DNA of 64,000 bases from an uncultured Lachnospiraceae bacterium. GTDB lineage: Bacteria; Bacillota; Clostridia; Lachnospirales; Lachnospiraceae. The stretch lies in assembly GCA_910587935.1 (NCBI GenBank), contig CAJUNP010000010.1, forward strand, positions 1 to 64,000. Reading direction: 5' to 3'. Every line of letters starts with the position of its first letter. Position 1 is the stretch's first letter. This document shows, one piece after another, positions 16,571-25,942 of the stretch. The notes below the pieces were generated by a model. The model worked only from the letters and a program-made list of their open reading frames with translations. It made no database searches and was not told the origin of the DNA. A program made the translations under genes and the position numbers.

Positions 16571-17794
16571 ATGACTTACCAGGAAGCATATGACAAGCTT
16601 GCAGCATACGATCAGACCCATGTACTTCAGTTTTATGATACGCTTACCGATTCGCAGAAAGAGGAACTGCTGGCACAGATCGAAGCTACGGATCTGGAGG
16701 TAATCAGGGGACTTGCGCATAAGGAGGACACGTTGAAAGGAACGGTGACTCCGCTTAATGCAATGGAAATAGACGAGATTAACGAATCCCGTGCACATTT
16801 TACGGAAATGGGACTTAACGCCATCAAAGAAGGGAAAATCGGAGCGGTTCTTTTGGCGGGAGGAATGGGAACGCGGCTTGGTTCCGACGATCCCAAAGGC
16901 ATGTATAATATCGGCATTACTAAGGAGCTGTATATTTTTGAATGTCTGATCCGTAACCTGCTGGACGTGGTTAAACAGGCAGACGCATGGATTCCTCTGT
17001 TCATTATGACCAGTGAAAAAAATAACGACGCTACGGTCAGTTTTTTGAAAGAACATGACTTCTTTGGATATAACGCCCAATATGTTGCCTTTTTTAAGCA
17101 GGAAATGGCGCCCGCGACGGATTATGAGGGAAGAATTTACATGGAAGACAGGCACAGAATTGCGACGTCTCCCAACGGTAACGGCGGGTGGTTCATTTCC
17201 ATGGAACGCTGCGGAATGTTGGAAATTGTCAAAAAGTGCGGCGTTGAATGGTTGAATGTATTTGCTGTGGATAACGTCCTGCAGCGTATTGCAGATCCCT
17301 GTTTTGTAGGAGCGGTTCTGGAAAAAGGCTGCGCCGTGGGAGCCAAAGTGGTACGCAAGAACGCGCCGGATGAAAAAGTAGGCGTTGTATGTCTTGCCGA
17401 CGGACATCCGTCTATTGTGGAATATTACGAACTGACAGAAGAAATGATGAACACCAAAAATGAAAAGGGAGAGCCTGCTTATAATTTCGGCGTGATTTTG
17501 AATTACCTTTTCAGAGAAAAAGATTTGGAGGAACTGCTCGAGAAAAAACTGCCCCTTCATATTGTGGAAAAAAAGATTCCGTACATGGATAAAGATGGGA
17601 ACTTTGTGAAGCCGGAGGCCCCCAATGGTTATAAGTTTGAAAACCTTGTGTTGGATCTGATCCGGGAACTGGACAGCTGCCTGCCGTACGAGGTGGTGCG
17701 TAATTATGAATTTGCACCGATCAAAAACAAAACAGGCGTGGATTCCGTCGATTCGGCCCGCGGACTTTTAAAGGAAAATGGTGTGGAGCTGTAA
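16571..17794 (+). CDS. UDPGP-family UDP-sugar pyrophosphorylase
   Basis: The protein has 407 residues of the eukaryotic-type UDPGP/UAP family: nucleotide loop LLAGGMGTRLGSDDPKG at about 94-110, the sugar-site segment NGNGG near 200, and NVFAVDNVLQ around 230. It should make UDP-N-acetylglucosamine or UDP-glucose from the sugar 1-phosphate and UTP; which one cannot be decided by eye. CAGGAGGA lies 5-6 nt before the ATG. A TATAAT box at 16500-16505 is the likely -10. It precedes galE by 161 nt. Confidence 0.85.
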   Translation: MTYQEAYDKLAAYDQTHVLQFYDTLTDSQKEELLAQIEATDLEVIRGLAHKEDTLKGTVTPLNAMEIDEINESRAHFTEMGLNAIKEGKIGAVLLAGGMGTRLGSDDPKGMYNIGITKELYIFECLIRNLLDVVKQADAWIPLFIMTSEKNNDATVSFLKEHDFFGYNAQYVAFFKQEMAPATDYEGRIYMEDRHRIATSPNGNGGWFISMERCGMLEIVKKCGVEWLNVFAVDNVLQRIADPCFVGAVLEKGCAVGAKVVRKNAPDEKVGVVCLADGHPSIVEYYELTEEMMNTKNEKGEPAYNFGVILNYLFREKDLEELLEKKLPLHIVEKKIPYMDKDGNFVKPEAPNGYKFENLVLDLIRELDSCLPYEVVRNYEFAPIKNKTGVDSVDSARGLLKENGVEL

Positions 17795-17955
17795 TCAGTA
17801 ATATAACATATTCACATGTTTATATAACAAATAAGTATGGCGTGGATGCATCTTAATAAGTAAAATGAAAGTAAATTAAGTGACAGAGCGTCAGTATCAC
17901 AAAACATTTTAACCAACCAACAGGGAAGGGCTGCAAAAGGCGGAAAGGAGTCTTT

Positions 17956-18972
17956 ATGGCAATTTTAGTAACCGGAGGAGCCGGCTATATCGGAAGTCAT
18001 ACCGTAGTGCAATTACAAAATGCGGGCTATGAAGTAGTCGTGCTGGATAATCTTGTGAATTCCAGCGAGAAATCTCTACAGCGGGTAGAAAAGATTACAG
18101 GAAAGAAAGTTCCTTTTTACAAAGCGGATATTCTGGACAGAGAAGCTTTGGAGGTTATTTTTTCAAAAGAGTCCGTGGATGCGGTGATTCATTTTGCAGG
18201 ATTAAAGGCGGTAGGCGAGTCGGTTGCCAAACCGTGGGAGTATTACAACAATAATATTGCCGGAACTCTGGTGCTGACGGACGTCATGCGGCGGCACGGA
18301 GTTAAAAATATTATTTTTTCATCTTCGGCCACGGTTTACGGAGATCCTGCGTTTGTGCCGATTACGGAGGAGTGTCCCAAGGGACAATGTACCAATCCCT
18401 ATGGCTGGACCAAATCCATGCTGGAGCAGATTTTGAGTGATATGCAGAAAGCGGATCCGGAGTGGAACGTCGTATTGCTCCGCTACTTTAACCCTATCGG
18501 CGCGCATAAGAGCGGAACGATCGGCGAGAATCCCAACGGCATTCCCAACAATCTGATGCCTTATATCACGCAGGTTGCCGTCGGTAAGTTAAAAGAACTC
18601 GGCGTATTCGGCAATGATTATGACACGCACGACGGTACGGGAGTTCGCGATTATATTCATGTGGTAGATCTGGCGGACGGCCATGTAAAAGCCCTCAGGA
18701 AAATAGAGGAAAAGGCGGGTCTTTGCGTCTACAATCTGGGAACCGGAACCGGTTACAGCGTTTTGGATATCGTTAAAAACTTTGAAGAAGCAAACGGTGT
18801 GGCAATCCCCTATGTGATTAAAGACCGGCGTCCCGGTGATATTGCCGTCTGCTATGCGGATGCGTCCAAGGCAAAAAAAGAACTTTCCTGGGAAGCGCAG
18901 TACGGTATCCGGGATATGTGCGAAGATTCCTGGAGATGGCAGAGCGGCAATCCCAACGGTTATGAGGACTGA
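17956..18972 (+). CDS. galE: UDP-glucose 4-epimerase
   Basis: The protein has 338 residues, the usual GalE length. It is an extended SDR with NAD-binding [10 protein letters not shown] at residues 7-16, catalytic YxxxK as YGWTK near 149-153, the Ser of SSSATVYGD, and C-terminal substrate motif RRPGDIA. It interconverts UDP-glucose and UDP-galactose (Leloir pathway) and supplies envelope sugars, which agrees with the upstream UDP-sugar pyrophosphorylase. CGGAAAGGAG lies before the ATG. Its last 13 nt overlap the convergent AraC regulator gene. Confidence 0.93.
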   Translation: MAILVTGGAGYIGSHTVVQLQNAGYEVVVLDNLVNSSEKSLQRVEKITGKKVPFYKADILDREALEVIFSKESVDAVIHFAGLKAVGESVAKPWEYYNNNIAGTLVLTDVMRRHGVKNIIFSSSATVYGDPAFVPITEECPKGQCTNPYGWTKSMLEQILSDMQKADPEWNVVLLRYFNPIGAHKSGTIGENPNGIPNNLMPYITQVAVGKLKELGVFGNDYDTHDGTGVRDYIHVVDLADGHVKALRKIEEKAGLCVYNLGTGTGYSVLDIVKNFEEANGVAIPYVIKDRRPGDIAVCYADASKAKKELSWEAQYGIRDMCEDSWRWQSGNPNGYED

Positions 18973-19808
18973 GCCAGCTGCTTTCGTTTCTGAAGAGGCG
19001 TACAGCCGTAAGTTTCTTTGAAAAGCTTCATAAAAAGGCGGTAGTTGCCGACACCGTGGCGTTCGAGGATTTCTGTAATCGTGTAATCGGTGGAGCTCAG
19101 CTCTTCATAGACATGGGAGAGGCGCACTGTCTGTATATATGTTAAAAAGGTAACGCCCATATGTTTTTTAAAGAAGCGGCAGAAGTATTCGGGATTAAAT
19201 CCCGAAACTTTGGCCGCTTCTGCCAGCGTTATGGGTTCTTTATAATGAACCTTTACATAATCCGTAATGGCCTGCAGTCTTGTCAGATTACGCTCCGACC
19301 TGATCTTAACGGAGAGACTGACCGTTTCATGGCCCGCGCGGTACAGAATATAAAGAAGACGGTATAATAAACTGCGGAATTGCAGCTGCCAGCCGTCTTC
19401 TTTTTGTGAATAAATGTCATTGAGAGCCAGGAGCAGCCTGGTTGGATCTTCTTCCGGCAGGACGCCTTCCGTACAGGATGGAAGGTTTACGAAGCGGATA
19501 TGGTCAAAACCGGGAATACTTGCGGACAGAAGCTCGTAAGGAATCTGCAGCATAATCACCTTGTTAATGCCCGAACACCTGGTGGAGTGGATTTCGTGGG
19601 AGTTAATGACCGCGAGGCTTCCCGGATTCAGAGAGAATTCCTGATCGCCTACGGTTAACAAAAGACAGCCTTTTAAAAGATATAAAATTTCCAGGTGGGG
19701 ATGCCAGTGATTTGCTACCAGATAGTCGCTGGCTTCATAATTTTTGTAAAGTGACTGAATTTCCTGTTGGATACGGACTTCTTCATGAATCGATTCATTT
19801 TGTAACAT
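18960..19808 (-). CDS. AraC-family transcriptional regulator
   Basis: The protein has 282 residues. The N-terminal ~150 form a cupin sensor ([18 protein letters not shown], with a proline-rich turn). Residues ~180-278 carry the two AraC helix-turn-helix units ([20 protein letters not shown] and [20 protein letters not shown]). It is divergent from the GH3 glucosidase with 193 nt between starts, so it probably senses a sugar and activates that gene. Confidence 0.88.
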   Translation of the reverse strand: MLQNESIHEEVRIQQEIQSLYKNYEASDYLVANHWHPHLEILYLLKGCLLLTVGDQEFSLNPGSLAVINSHEIHSTRCSGINKVIMLQIPYELLSASIPGFDHIRFVNLPSCTEGVLPEEDPTRLLLALNDIYSQKEDGWQLQFRSLLYRLLYILYRAGHETVSLSVKIRSERNLTRLQAITDYVKVHYKEPITLAEAAKVSGFNPEYFCRFFKKHMGVTFLTYIQTVRLSHVYEELSSTDYTITEILERHGVGNYRLFMKLFKETYGCTPLQKRKQLAQSS

Positions 19809-19936
19809 GGACGAATACCTCCGCGTCTGACTGCTCTATGTCTAAAAGGATAAAATAAACCTATTATTTCAAGAAAATTCTCCCATATAAACACATAAAA
19901 GTCAATATTATACGAAAAATAAGTCATGAATAAGAC

Positions 19937-19965
19937 TATTGTGACAAAAAGGATTATGCTATACT
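19937..19965 (+). promoter_or_regulatory. Promoter of GH3 glucosidase gene
   Basis: TGC-TATACT at 19957-19965 is an extended -10. Possible -35 elements around TATTGT/TTGTGA (19937-19944) are weak, as is common for AraC-activated promoters. Confidence 0.5.
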
Positions 19966-20001
19966 GAAATCAACATCAAAATGAATTTGGGAGGTATGGC
20001 A

Positions 20002-22266
20002 ATGACAGTTGAAAAAATCAAAGAACTGGTTGCACAGATGACTTTAGAAGAAAAAGTATCCATGTTGTCAGGACAGGACAACTGGCATACCCAGGCGGTT
20101 GAAAGACTTGGAATCCCCGCAGTGATGGTTGCGGACGGACCTCACGGACTTCGGAAACAGGAAAAAGAAGCGGACCATATGGGGATCAATGAGAGCGTCA
20201 AGGCAGTATGTTTCCCGGCAGGATGCGCTACGGCGTCGTCGTTTAGCAGAGAGACGCTGACCCGAATGGGGGAAGCGCTCGGTGAGGAATGTCAGGCGGA
20301 AGATGTCAGCGTAATATTGGGACCCGGAACCAATATCAAGCGTTCCCCTTTATGCGGGCGTAATTTCGAATATTTTTCGGAAGATCCCTATCTGGCGTCA
20401 GAAATTGCGGCATCCCATATCAAAGGCGTACAGAGCAAAAACGTGGGAACCAGTTTAAAGCATTTTCTTGCGAATAATCAGGAAACCAGACGTCTGACCT
20501 GTTCGTCCAATATAGATGAAAGAACCCTGCGGGAGATTTACCTGGCGTCCTTTGAAGGCGCGGTTAAAAAAGGGAAACCGTGGACCGTGATGTGCTCGTA
20601 TAATCTGGTTAACGGAGAACAGGTTTCGCACAATAAACGATACCTGACGGATATTTTGCGTGACGAATGGGGCTTTGACGGTTATGTTATGAGCGACTGG
20701 GGCGCTGTTGCAGACCGTGTGCGGGGCGTAGAAGCCGGACTGGATCTGGAAATGCCTTCTTCTAACGGGGCTTACGATTCTTCGGTTACGGATGCCGTTA
20801 ACAGCGGTGAACTGGATATAAAAGCGGTGGATGCGGCCGTTGAACGTATTTTGAACATTGTATACAAATATTATGAAAATCATGAGAAAAACGCTGTATA
20901 TGACAAAGAGAAGCACCATGACATTGCCCGGGGCGTGGCGGAAGAGACGGCGGTGCTTTTGAAAAACGAAGGAGCCCTGCCCATTGCAGAAGGTACGCAG
21001 ACCGTTTTGATCGGTCCCTATGCGAAGAAACCGCGCTATCAGGGCGGCGGCAGCTCGCATATCAACAGCTTTAAGGTGGTGTCCGCCTGCGACGCTTCTG
21101 CCGGATGGGAAAATGTCACATATGTTCCCGGATTTGAAGACAATACCGACGAAAGTAATGAAGCCATGATTGCGGAAGCAGTGGAAGCGGCACGCAGCGC
21201 GCATACGGCCGTGATCTTTGCCGGGCTTCCGGATTCTTTCGAATCGGAAGGCTATGACCGCACACATATGCGTATGCCGGGCTGCCAGAATGAATTGATC
21301 CGCCGTGTGGCTGAAGTACAGAAAAATACGGTAGTGGTGCTGCATAACGGCTCTCCGGTGGAGATGCCCTGGATTCAGGAAGTGAACGCCGTTCTGGAGG
21401 TTTATCTTGGCGGGCAGGCCGTGGGTGAATCGACGGTTAACATTTTATTTGGAAAAACGAATCCAAGCGGCAGACTTGCCGAGACGTTTCCCCTGCGTCT
21501 GGAGGATAACCCGTCTTATCTGAATTTCCCCGGCGAGGAAGACGAGGTGGATTACAGAGAAGGCATTTTTGTGGGTTACCGTTACTACGATAAAAAGAAA
21601 CTCCCCGTTTTGTTCCCCTTTGGCCATGGCCTGTCCTATACTACGTTTGCTTATTCCAATATGCGGGTAAGCGCGGAACGGATTCAGGACTGCGATACGC
21701 TGACCGTTTCCGTTGACGTAACCAATACCGGAACAACGGCGGGCAAAGAGGTGGTTCAGCTTTACGTGGCGGATACAGAAAGTACGGCAATTCGTCCGGT
21801 CCGGGAACTGAAGGGATTTGAAAAAATTGCGCTGGAGCCGGGACAAACGGGAACCGTTACGTTTAATCTGGATAAACGGGCGTTTGCATATTATAATACA
21901 AAGATTTCCGACTGGTATGTGGAAAGCGGTGAATTTGAGATTGAAATTGCAAAATCTTCCCGTGATATTGTGCTTCATACGACCGTTTTTGTGGAGTCAA
22001 CCGTGCAGCTTCCGGTGGTGTTTACGCCTAATACGCTGATCGGTGAATTGGAGAAAACCGGAAAAGGAAAAGAACTGATTGAAAATCTGATGAAAAATTT
22101 CGGCGGAGATCAGAAGGAGAATGAAGAGGAAGATTCGGACGGAATGAAAGCGGCTGTGGAAGCTATGCTGCGCAGTATGCCGGTTCGCGGAATGTTGAGC
22201 TTTGGCGGAACCGGAATGAAAAAGAAGGATCTGGATGCGCTTTTGGATGAATTAAACCGCAAATAA
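20002..22266 (+). CDS. Beta-glucosidase, glycoside hydrolase family 3
   Basis: The protein has 754 residues from the ATG at 20002, 8 nt after GGGAGG; the in-frame ATG at 19981 is upstream of that site. Domains are the GH3 barrel with nucleophile Asp232 (GYVMSDWGAV), the GH3 C-terminal alpha/beta sandwich (FAGLPDSFESEGYDR) and a fibronectin III-like domain near 600-680 (VTNTGTTAGKEVVQLYV). The last ~60 residues are acidic and not part of the family core. There is no signal peptide, so it acts inside the cell on imported beta-glucosides. The AraC gene is divergent, and a strong terminator follows. Confidence 0.93.
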   Translation: MTVEKIKELVAQMTLEEKVSMLSGQDNWHTQAVERLGIPAVMVADGPHGLRKQEKEADHMGINESVKAVCFPAGCATASSFSRETLTRMGEALGEECQAEDVSVILGPGTNIKRSPLCGRNFEYFSEDPYLASEIAASHIKGVQSKNVGTSLKHFLANNQETRRLTCSSNIDERTLREIYLASFEGAVKKGKPWTVMCSYNLVNGEQVSHNKRYLTDILRDEWGFDGYVMSDWGAVADRVRGVEAGLDLEMPSSNGAYDSSVTDAVNSGELDIKAVDAAVERILNIVYKYYENHEKNAVYDKEKHHDIARGVAEETAVLLKNEGALPIAEGTQTVLIGPYAKKPRYQGGGSSHINSFKVVSACDASAGWENVTYVPGFEDNTDESNEAMIAEAVEAARSAHTAVIFAGLPDSFESEGYDRTHMRMPGCQNELIRRVAEVQKNTVVVLHNGSPVEMPWIQEVNAVLEVYLGGQAVGESTVNILFGKTNPSGRLAETFPLRLEDNPSYLNFPGEEDEVDYREGIFVGYRYYDKKKLPVLFPFGHGLSYTTFAYSNMRVSAERIQDCDTLTVSVDVTNTGTTAGKEVVQLYVADTESTAIRPVRELKGFEKIALEPGQTGTVTFNLDKRAFAYYNTKISDWYVESGEFEIEIAKSSRDIVLHTTVFVESTVQLPVVFTPNTLIGELEKTGKGKELIENLMKNFGGDQKENEEEDSDGMKAAVEAMLRSMPVRGMLSFGGTGMKKKDLDALLDELNRK

Positions 22267-22272
22267 TAACAG

Positions 22273-22318
22273 AAAACCGGATCAGGTATAAGTGGAGAAC
22301 TTTATCTGATCCGGTTTT
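22273..22318. terminator. Bidirectional rho-independent terminator
   Basis: AAAACCGGATCAG at 22273 pairs with CTGATCCGGTTTT ending at 22318, making a stem of about 16 pairs with T tracts on both strands. It separates the GH3 gene from the convergent hemolysin III gene. Confidence 0.9.
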
Positions 22319-22328
22319 ATCATATAAA

Positions 22329-22979
22329 TTACGCTACATAACAATACATGAAAATGAAATGACAAATGCTTCCTCCCATGACAAACAGGTGAAAAATTTC
22401 ATGAGAACCAAAGTTAGCATGTCTGGCATTGAACAAGGGAAGCTTTAAGGCATAAATGACGCCGCCTGCCGTATATATAACGCCGCCCGCCAGAAGCCAG
22501 AGAAAAGCGGCCTTTGGAAGCGTATTCCATAACTGGCCGAATACGAAGACACAGACCCAGCCCATTGCGATGTACAAAACGGATGAAAACCATTTGGGGC
22601 AGTTAATCCAAAAGGCTTTTACCAGCATACCGGCAATCGCAATGCTCCATACTACGGTAAGCAGGGTCAAACCAAGCTGTCCGCCCAGAACGATCAGACA
22701 TACGGGCGTATAAGAACCTGCAATCAGGACAAAAATCATCATATGATCGATTTTGCGGAAAACTTTCAGACTGTGTCCGCTTAAGTTTACGGAATGATAC
22801 GCTGCGCTTGCGCCGTAAAGCAGTATCATACTCAAAATGAAAATGCACATGGCATGAAAGGCGGCTGTTCCGGAATTAACAAAGGCCTTGATTAACAAGG
22901 GTGTGGACGCTAAGATGGCAAGAATCATTCCTGCCAGATGCGTAAAAGCGCTGCCGGGTTCTCGAATGGTAATCTGCAT
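22329..22979 (-). CDS. Hemolysin III (PAQR) family membrane protein
   Basis: The protein has 216 residues and seven hydrophobic helices, with the family's conserved polar residues: Ser/His in YGASAAYHS, RKIDHMMIFVLIAGSYTP, and C-terminal GSHEIFHLFVMGGSICHF carrying the HxxxH metal-site histidines. The molecular role of bacterial family members is poorly established; the name comes from a Bacillus cereus haemolysin. It is monocistronic, with a good promoter at 23035-23063. Confidence 0.9.
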   Translation of the reverse strand: MQITIREPGSAFTHLAGMILAILASTPLLIKAFVNSGTAAFHAMCIFILSMILLYGASAAYHSVNLSGHSLKVFRKIDHMMIFVLIAGSYTPVCLIVLGGQLGLTLLTVVWSIAIAGMLVKAFWINCPKWFSSVLYIAMGWVCVFVFGQLWNTLPKAAFLWLLAGGVIYTAGGVIYALKLPLFNARHANFGSHEIFHLFVMGGSICHFIFMYCYVA

Positions 22980-23034
22980 AATATACTCCTCCTTTACGAC
23001 ATGTAGTTTTGGAAACTATATGTAATATATTATA

Positions 23035-23063
23035 ATACTACACCTTGACATTTATACTGTCAA
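23035..23063 (-). promoter_or_regulatory. Promoter of hemolysin III gene with internal dyad
   Basis: Reading the minus strand, TTGACA (23063-23058) and TAGTAT (23040-23035) are spaced by 17 nt. The -35 is half of an inverted repeat, TTGACA-7 nt-TGTCAA (23063-23045), so a dimeric regulator could bind across it. Confidence 0.75.
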
Positions 23064-23070
23064 CTAAAAA

Positions 23071-23113
23071 ATAAACAAAAAATCTGCTCATTGAAAACAG
23101 ATCAATAAGCAGA
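23071..23113 (-). terminator. Terminator of the 89-residue gene
   Basis: On the minus strand TCTGCTTATTGA pairs with TCAATGAGCAGA (23113-23083) around a short loop, followed by TTTTTTG. It lies 20 nt after the stop at 23133, just before the hemolysin III promoter. Confidence 0.8.
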
Positions 23114-23132
23114 GAAATTTTGGCAATGTGAT

Positions 23133-23402
23133 TCAGGAATCTTCTTCCAGTACTTGTATTTCCAAATAATCGAAATCGATTTGTTCAATAAAGCTGTCCT
23201 GCCGGAAACGCGCTTTACGGTGCTTTCTAAATTCGGTTACGGATGCGTCCAGCCAGATCGGCTTACCCAGATCAAATTCATAGCATATTTTATCTAATGC
23301 GTCAAAAATTTTGTGCGTCCTGGTATCCTGCGAATCGTTGCAGATTACCGTATCTTTTATTAAACGGTTTTCTTTAAAAATTTTTCCCCATAATCGAAAC
23401 AT
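23133..23402 (-). CDS. Small conserved-looking protein, unknown function
   Basis: The protein has 89 residues and no membrane segment. The pattern (LDKICYEFDLGKPIWLD, FRKHRKARFRQDSFIEQIDF, acidic tail) looks like a compact cytoplasmic protein of the kind common in Lachnospiraceae genomes, but I cannot name it. GGAAAGG precedes the ATG. It has its own terminator, so it is a single-gene unit. Confidence 0.65.
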   Translation of the reverse strand: MFRLWGKIFKENRLIKDTVICNDSQDTRTHKIFDALDKICYEFDLGKPIWLDASVTEFRKHRKARFRQDSFIEQIDFDYLEIQVLEEDS

Positions 23403-23605
23403 TGTTTTAAACCTTTCCTGTTTTGCTTATTTTATCATATTATAGAGAAAAGGCCAAGAATACGATTCCTAATTTCCGGTTCTAATTTCCGGTCCTTTTC
23501 ATATATTTAATATGTGCGTATTTTCAGTGTCCGCCCTCTCCTGACAGAAAAGCGTGGAAAATGTGTACAATAAATTATTTGAAATAATAAAATTTTTGTA
23601 AATAT

Positions 23606-23634
23606 ATAACATTTCAGTTTTGTTATGTTATAAT
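23606..23634 (+). promoter_or_regulatory. Promoter of small alarmone synthetase gene
   Basis: TGT-TATAAT at 23626-23634 is an extended consensus -10 with a weak -35 (ATAACA, 23606-23611) 17 nt upstream. The 264-nt gap before it also contains a tandem 10-bp repeat TAATTTCCGG (about 23470-23492) and nothing else I recognise. Confidence 0.55.
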
Positions 23635-23666
23635 AAAAATATAAAGGTATAAGGCAGGTTAGTGCT

Positions 23667-24308
23667 ATGGATTTAAAGATTGATAATGGGAATGGTGTAG
23701 ACAGCTGGAAAGAGGTCATGCTGATTTATACCTCCGCATTAAAACAGATCGAGACTAAGCTGGAGATTTTAAACGATGAATTCCAGCATGTACATCAGTA
23801 TAATCCGATAGAGCATATTAAATCCCGTGTGAAAACTTCGGAAAGCATCGTTAAAAAGCTGAAAAAGAACGGTTATGAATCGACGATAGAAAATATGGTG
23901 GAGCATGTTAACGATATTGCGGGAATCCGGGTTATCTGTTCTTTCACGTCGGACATTTTCCGGCTTGCGGATATGATTGAGAATCATAAGGACATCCGCG
24001 TTATATCCGTCAAAGATTACATAACCTATCCTAAGGCAAGCGGTTACAAGAGTTATCACATGATCGTTACGGTTCCGGTTTATCTTTCGGACCGTATCGT
24101 GGATACCAAAGTGGAGATTCAGATCAGGACGGTTGCCATGGACTTCTGGGCAAGCTTGGAACACAAGATTCATTACAAGTTTGAAGGAAACGTACCGGAA
24201 AGAATTAAAAACGAACTGATAGAATGTGCGAATATGGTATCGGACCTGGACGCCCGTATGCGCACCCTTAATGAAGAGATAAAAACGCTGGCAATACCGG
24301 AACAGTAA
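23667..24308 (+). CDS. Small alarmone synthetase (RelQ/YjbM type)
   Basis: The protein has 213 residues, a stand-alone (p)ppGpp synthetase without a hydrolase or TGS domain. Synthetase motifs are visible: IKSRVKTSESIVKKL, DIAGIRVICSF near 90-100, VKDYITYPKASGYKSYH, VEIQIRT and WASLEHKIHYK. It transfers pyrophosphate from ATP to GDP or GTP as a stress response, and such proteins usually act as tetramers in the cytoplasm. The terminator overlaps its stop codon. Confidence 0.9.
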   Translation: MDLKIDNGNGVDSWKEVMLIYTSALKQIETKLEILNDEFQHVHQYNPIEHIKSRVKTSESIVKKLKKNGYESTIENMVEHVNDIAGIRVICSFTSDIFRLADMIENHKDIRVISVKDYITYPKASGYKSYHMIVTVPVYLSDRIVDTKVEIQIRTVAMDFWASLEHKIHYKFEGNVPERIKNELIECANMVSDLDARMRTLNEEIKTLAIPEQ

Positions 24309-24326
24309 GCTGTTCCGGTATTTTTC
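24293..24326 (+). terminator. Terminator overlapping the alarmone synthetase stop codon
   Basis: AATACCGGAACAG pairs with CTGTTCCGGTATT around TAAG, followed by TTTT. The stop codon lies inside the loop region. Confidence 0.88.
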
Positions 24327-24604
24327 CGGTAAAATGAGGAGTGCCCCGATACCAGATGGCACCGGGGCTATTATGAAAAAATTTATCTGTACGCGTCTAT
24401 TTATAAGTGGTTCCTTAAGCTGATTTCAGTATAGCAATTAATTATGAATAAAGTATGAACATGGTGTAAAGGTTTGGTTAATTACAACAAAATGCAAATA
24501 ACATAATTTGGAAATGTGTGCAAAATGCACAAATTCCATTTTGGGAATTAAGAAGAAGTTTTTGCGACTGGCCTGAAATTTTGTCCGAAGTTCTGTTAAA
24601 ATTA

Positions 24605-24633
24605 TTGTAAAAAAACAGAAAGAATGATAGAAT
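24605..24633 (+). promoter_or_regulatory. Sigma-A promoter of coiled-coil membrane protein gene
   Basis: TTGTAA at 24605-24610 and TAGAAT at 24628-24633 are spaced by 17 nt. The 387-nt gap before the gene also holds a GC-rich hairpin without T tract (about 24341-24370) and the dyad TGTGCA-AAA-TGCACA at 24517-24531. Confidence 0.65.
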
Positions 24634-24695
24634 AAGACACACAACTAGTAAGCATACACAAATGAAAGTGGAAGGTTATGTTTGGAGGAAATTTC

Positions 24696-25355
24696 ATGGA
24701 CAATTTTATGGATAAGCTGGCGCAGAAGCTGACTTCTTCGGAAATAATCAAGGCGAATTCGGCGGCGGACGCGGCGGAACTGGAACGTCTTCAGAAGCAG
24801 CTGGATCAATATGACGCCTGCCTGCAGGAAATGCGTAAGCTGAGTCTGAGAAATGTAGAGAACACGGATAAGATCGGAGAGCTTTTGGACGAAAGCGTTC
24901 AGAAGATTCAGTCTTTTCAGGCGGGGGATAAGGATTTTGCCCGGCTGGAAGAGCAGATGCAGATGCAGCTGCAGGAACAGGGAACAATGCTTACCGCTTT
25001 GGAAGAGCGCATAAAGACGAATTTCAGAAGGTCAGAGGAAGAGCTTGCTTCTTTAAAGGAAGAAATGCGGACTGCAATGGAAGGGATGAAACCTTCCGCG
25101 GAGGAAATTGTGCCTTCCATGGAAGAAATGCTTGAGAAGAGCAATGATTTCGTACATAAAGAGAATGTAAAGGTGTATCGTAACGTCCAGGCCGTAGTAG
25201 TTGAAGAGACTAAAAAGCAGACGGAAGCTCTGGAGCCTGTTTTAAAAAAGAGTACGGGGAAAGTAAAAGCGGTGTTTGTATTTGCCGTTCTGGCATTTAT
25301 TGCCGCCGCTGCGGATCTTGTATTGAATCTGTTGATTCATTTTAAGATTCTCTAA
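24696..25355 (+). CDS. Coiled-coil protein with C-terminal membrane anchor
   Basis: The protein has 219 residues. GGAGG lies before the ATG at 24696 and inside the longer frame that opens at 24678, so the later ATG is chosen. Residues ~25-175 are charged, heptad-rich coiled coil; residues ~190-215 form one hydrophobic helix at the C-terminus, giving a tail-anchored topology with the coil in the cytoplasm. No family is recognised. The flavin reductase gene begins 12 nt later, so the two may share a transcript. Confidence 0.65.
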   Translation: MDNFMDKLAQKLTSSEIIKANSAADAAELERLQKQLDQYDACLQEMRKLSLRNVENTDKIGELLDESVQKIQSFQAGDKDFARLEEQMQMQLQEQGTMLTALEERIKTNFRRSEEELASLKEEMRTAMEGMKPSAEEIVPSMEEMLEKSNDFVHKENVKVYRNVQAVVVEETKKQTEALEPVLKKSTGKVKAVFVFAVLAFIAAAADLVLNLLIHFKIL

Positions 25356-25366
25356 GGAGGACCGGA

Positions 25367-25942
25367 ATGGCCAAACAGTTATGGAAACCCGGCAACATGC
25401 TTTATCCCCTGCCGGTTGTTATGGTCAGCCTGCGGGGAGCCGACGGCCGGAATAATATCATTACGATCGGATGGACGGGAACGGTCTGCAGCGATCCGCC
25501 TATGGTGTCCATCTCCGTAAGACCCGAGCGGTTTTCTTTTAAGCAGCTTATGGATACCCGGGAATTCGTCATTAACCTGACTACCCGGAATTTGGCATGG
25601 GCGACGGATTACTGCGGAGTAAAAAGCGGCAGAGATGTAGATAAGTTTAAAGTATTAAACCTGACGCCCATAGACGGAGTCAAAACGGGCGCTCCCATGA
25701 TTGCGGAAAGCCCGGTAAATATTGAATGCAGGGTTACGCAGGTGCTGCCCCTAGGGACACACCACATGTTTCTGGCGGAAGTGGCGGCGGTGCACGCAGA
25801 TGAAAAATATATGGACGCAGACGGGAAGTTCCGGCTGGAGAAAGCGGATCCTATTGTTTATTCCCACGGGACCTATCTGACGACCGGGGAAAGTCTCGGA
25901 ACCTTTGGCTACAGTGTCCGCAAAAATAAAAAGAAACGGTGA
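25367..25942 (+). CDS. Flavin reductase family protein (FMN-binding split barrel)
   Basis: The protein has 191 residues with family features: PLPVVMVSLRG near the N-terminus, IGWTGTVCSDPPMVSISVRP around 38-57, FVINLTTRNLAWATDYCGVKSG, and the closing YLTTGESLG. It binds FMN and probably reduces flavin or a quinone-like substrate with NAD(P)H. AAGGAGG precedes the ATG. It is a full-length relative of the fragment at 164-322. Its stop abuts the convergent dinB stop. Confidence 0.88.
   Translation: MAKQLWKPGNMLYPLPVVMVSLRGADGRNNIITIGWTGTVCSDPPMVSISVRPERFSFKQLMDTREFVINLTTRNLAWATDYCGVKSGRDVDKFKVLNLTPIDGVKTGAPMIAESPVNIECRVTQVLPLGTHHMFLAEVAAVHADEKYMDADGKFRLEKADPIVYSHGTYLTTGESLGTFGYSVRKNKKKR

Noticed and set aside
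16565..17560. A 331-codon minus-strand frame inside the UDP-sugar pyrophosphorylase gene
   Set aside because: The sense strand encodes a clear UDPGP enzyme. The antisense product is Phe/His/Arg-rich without recognisable domains.
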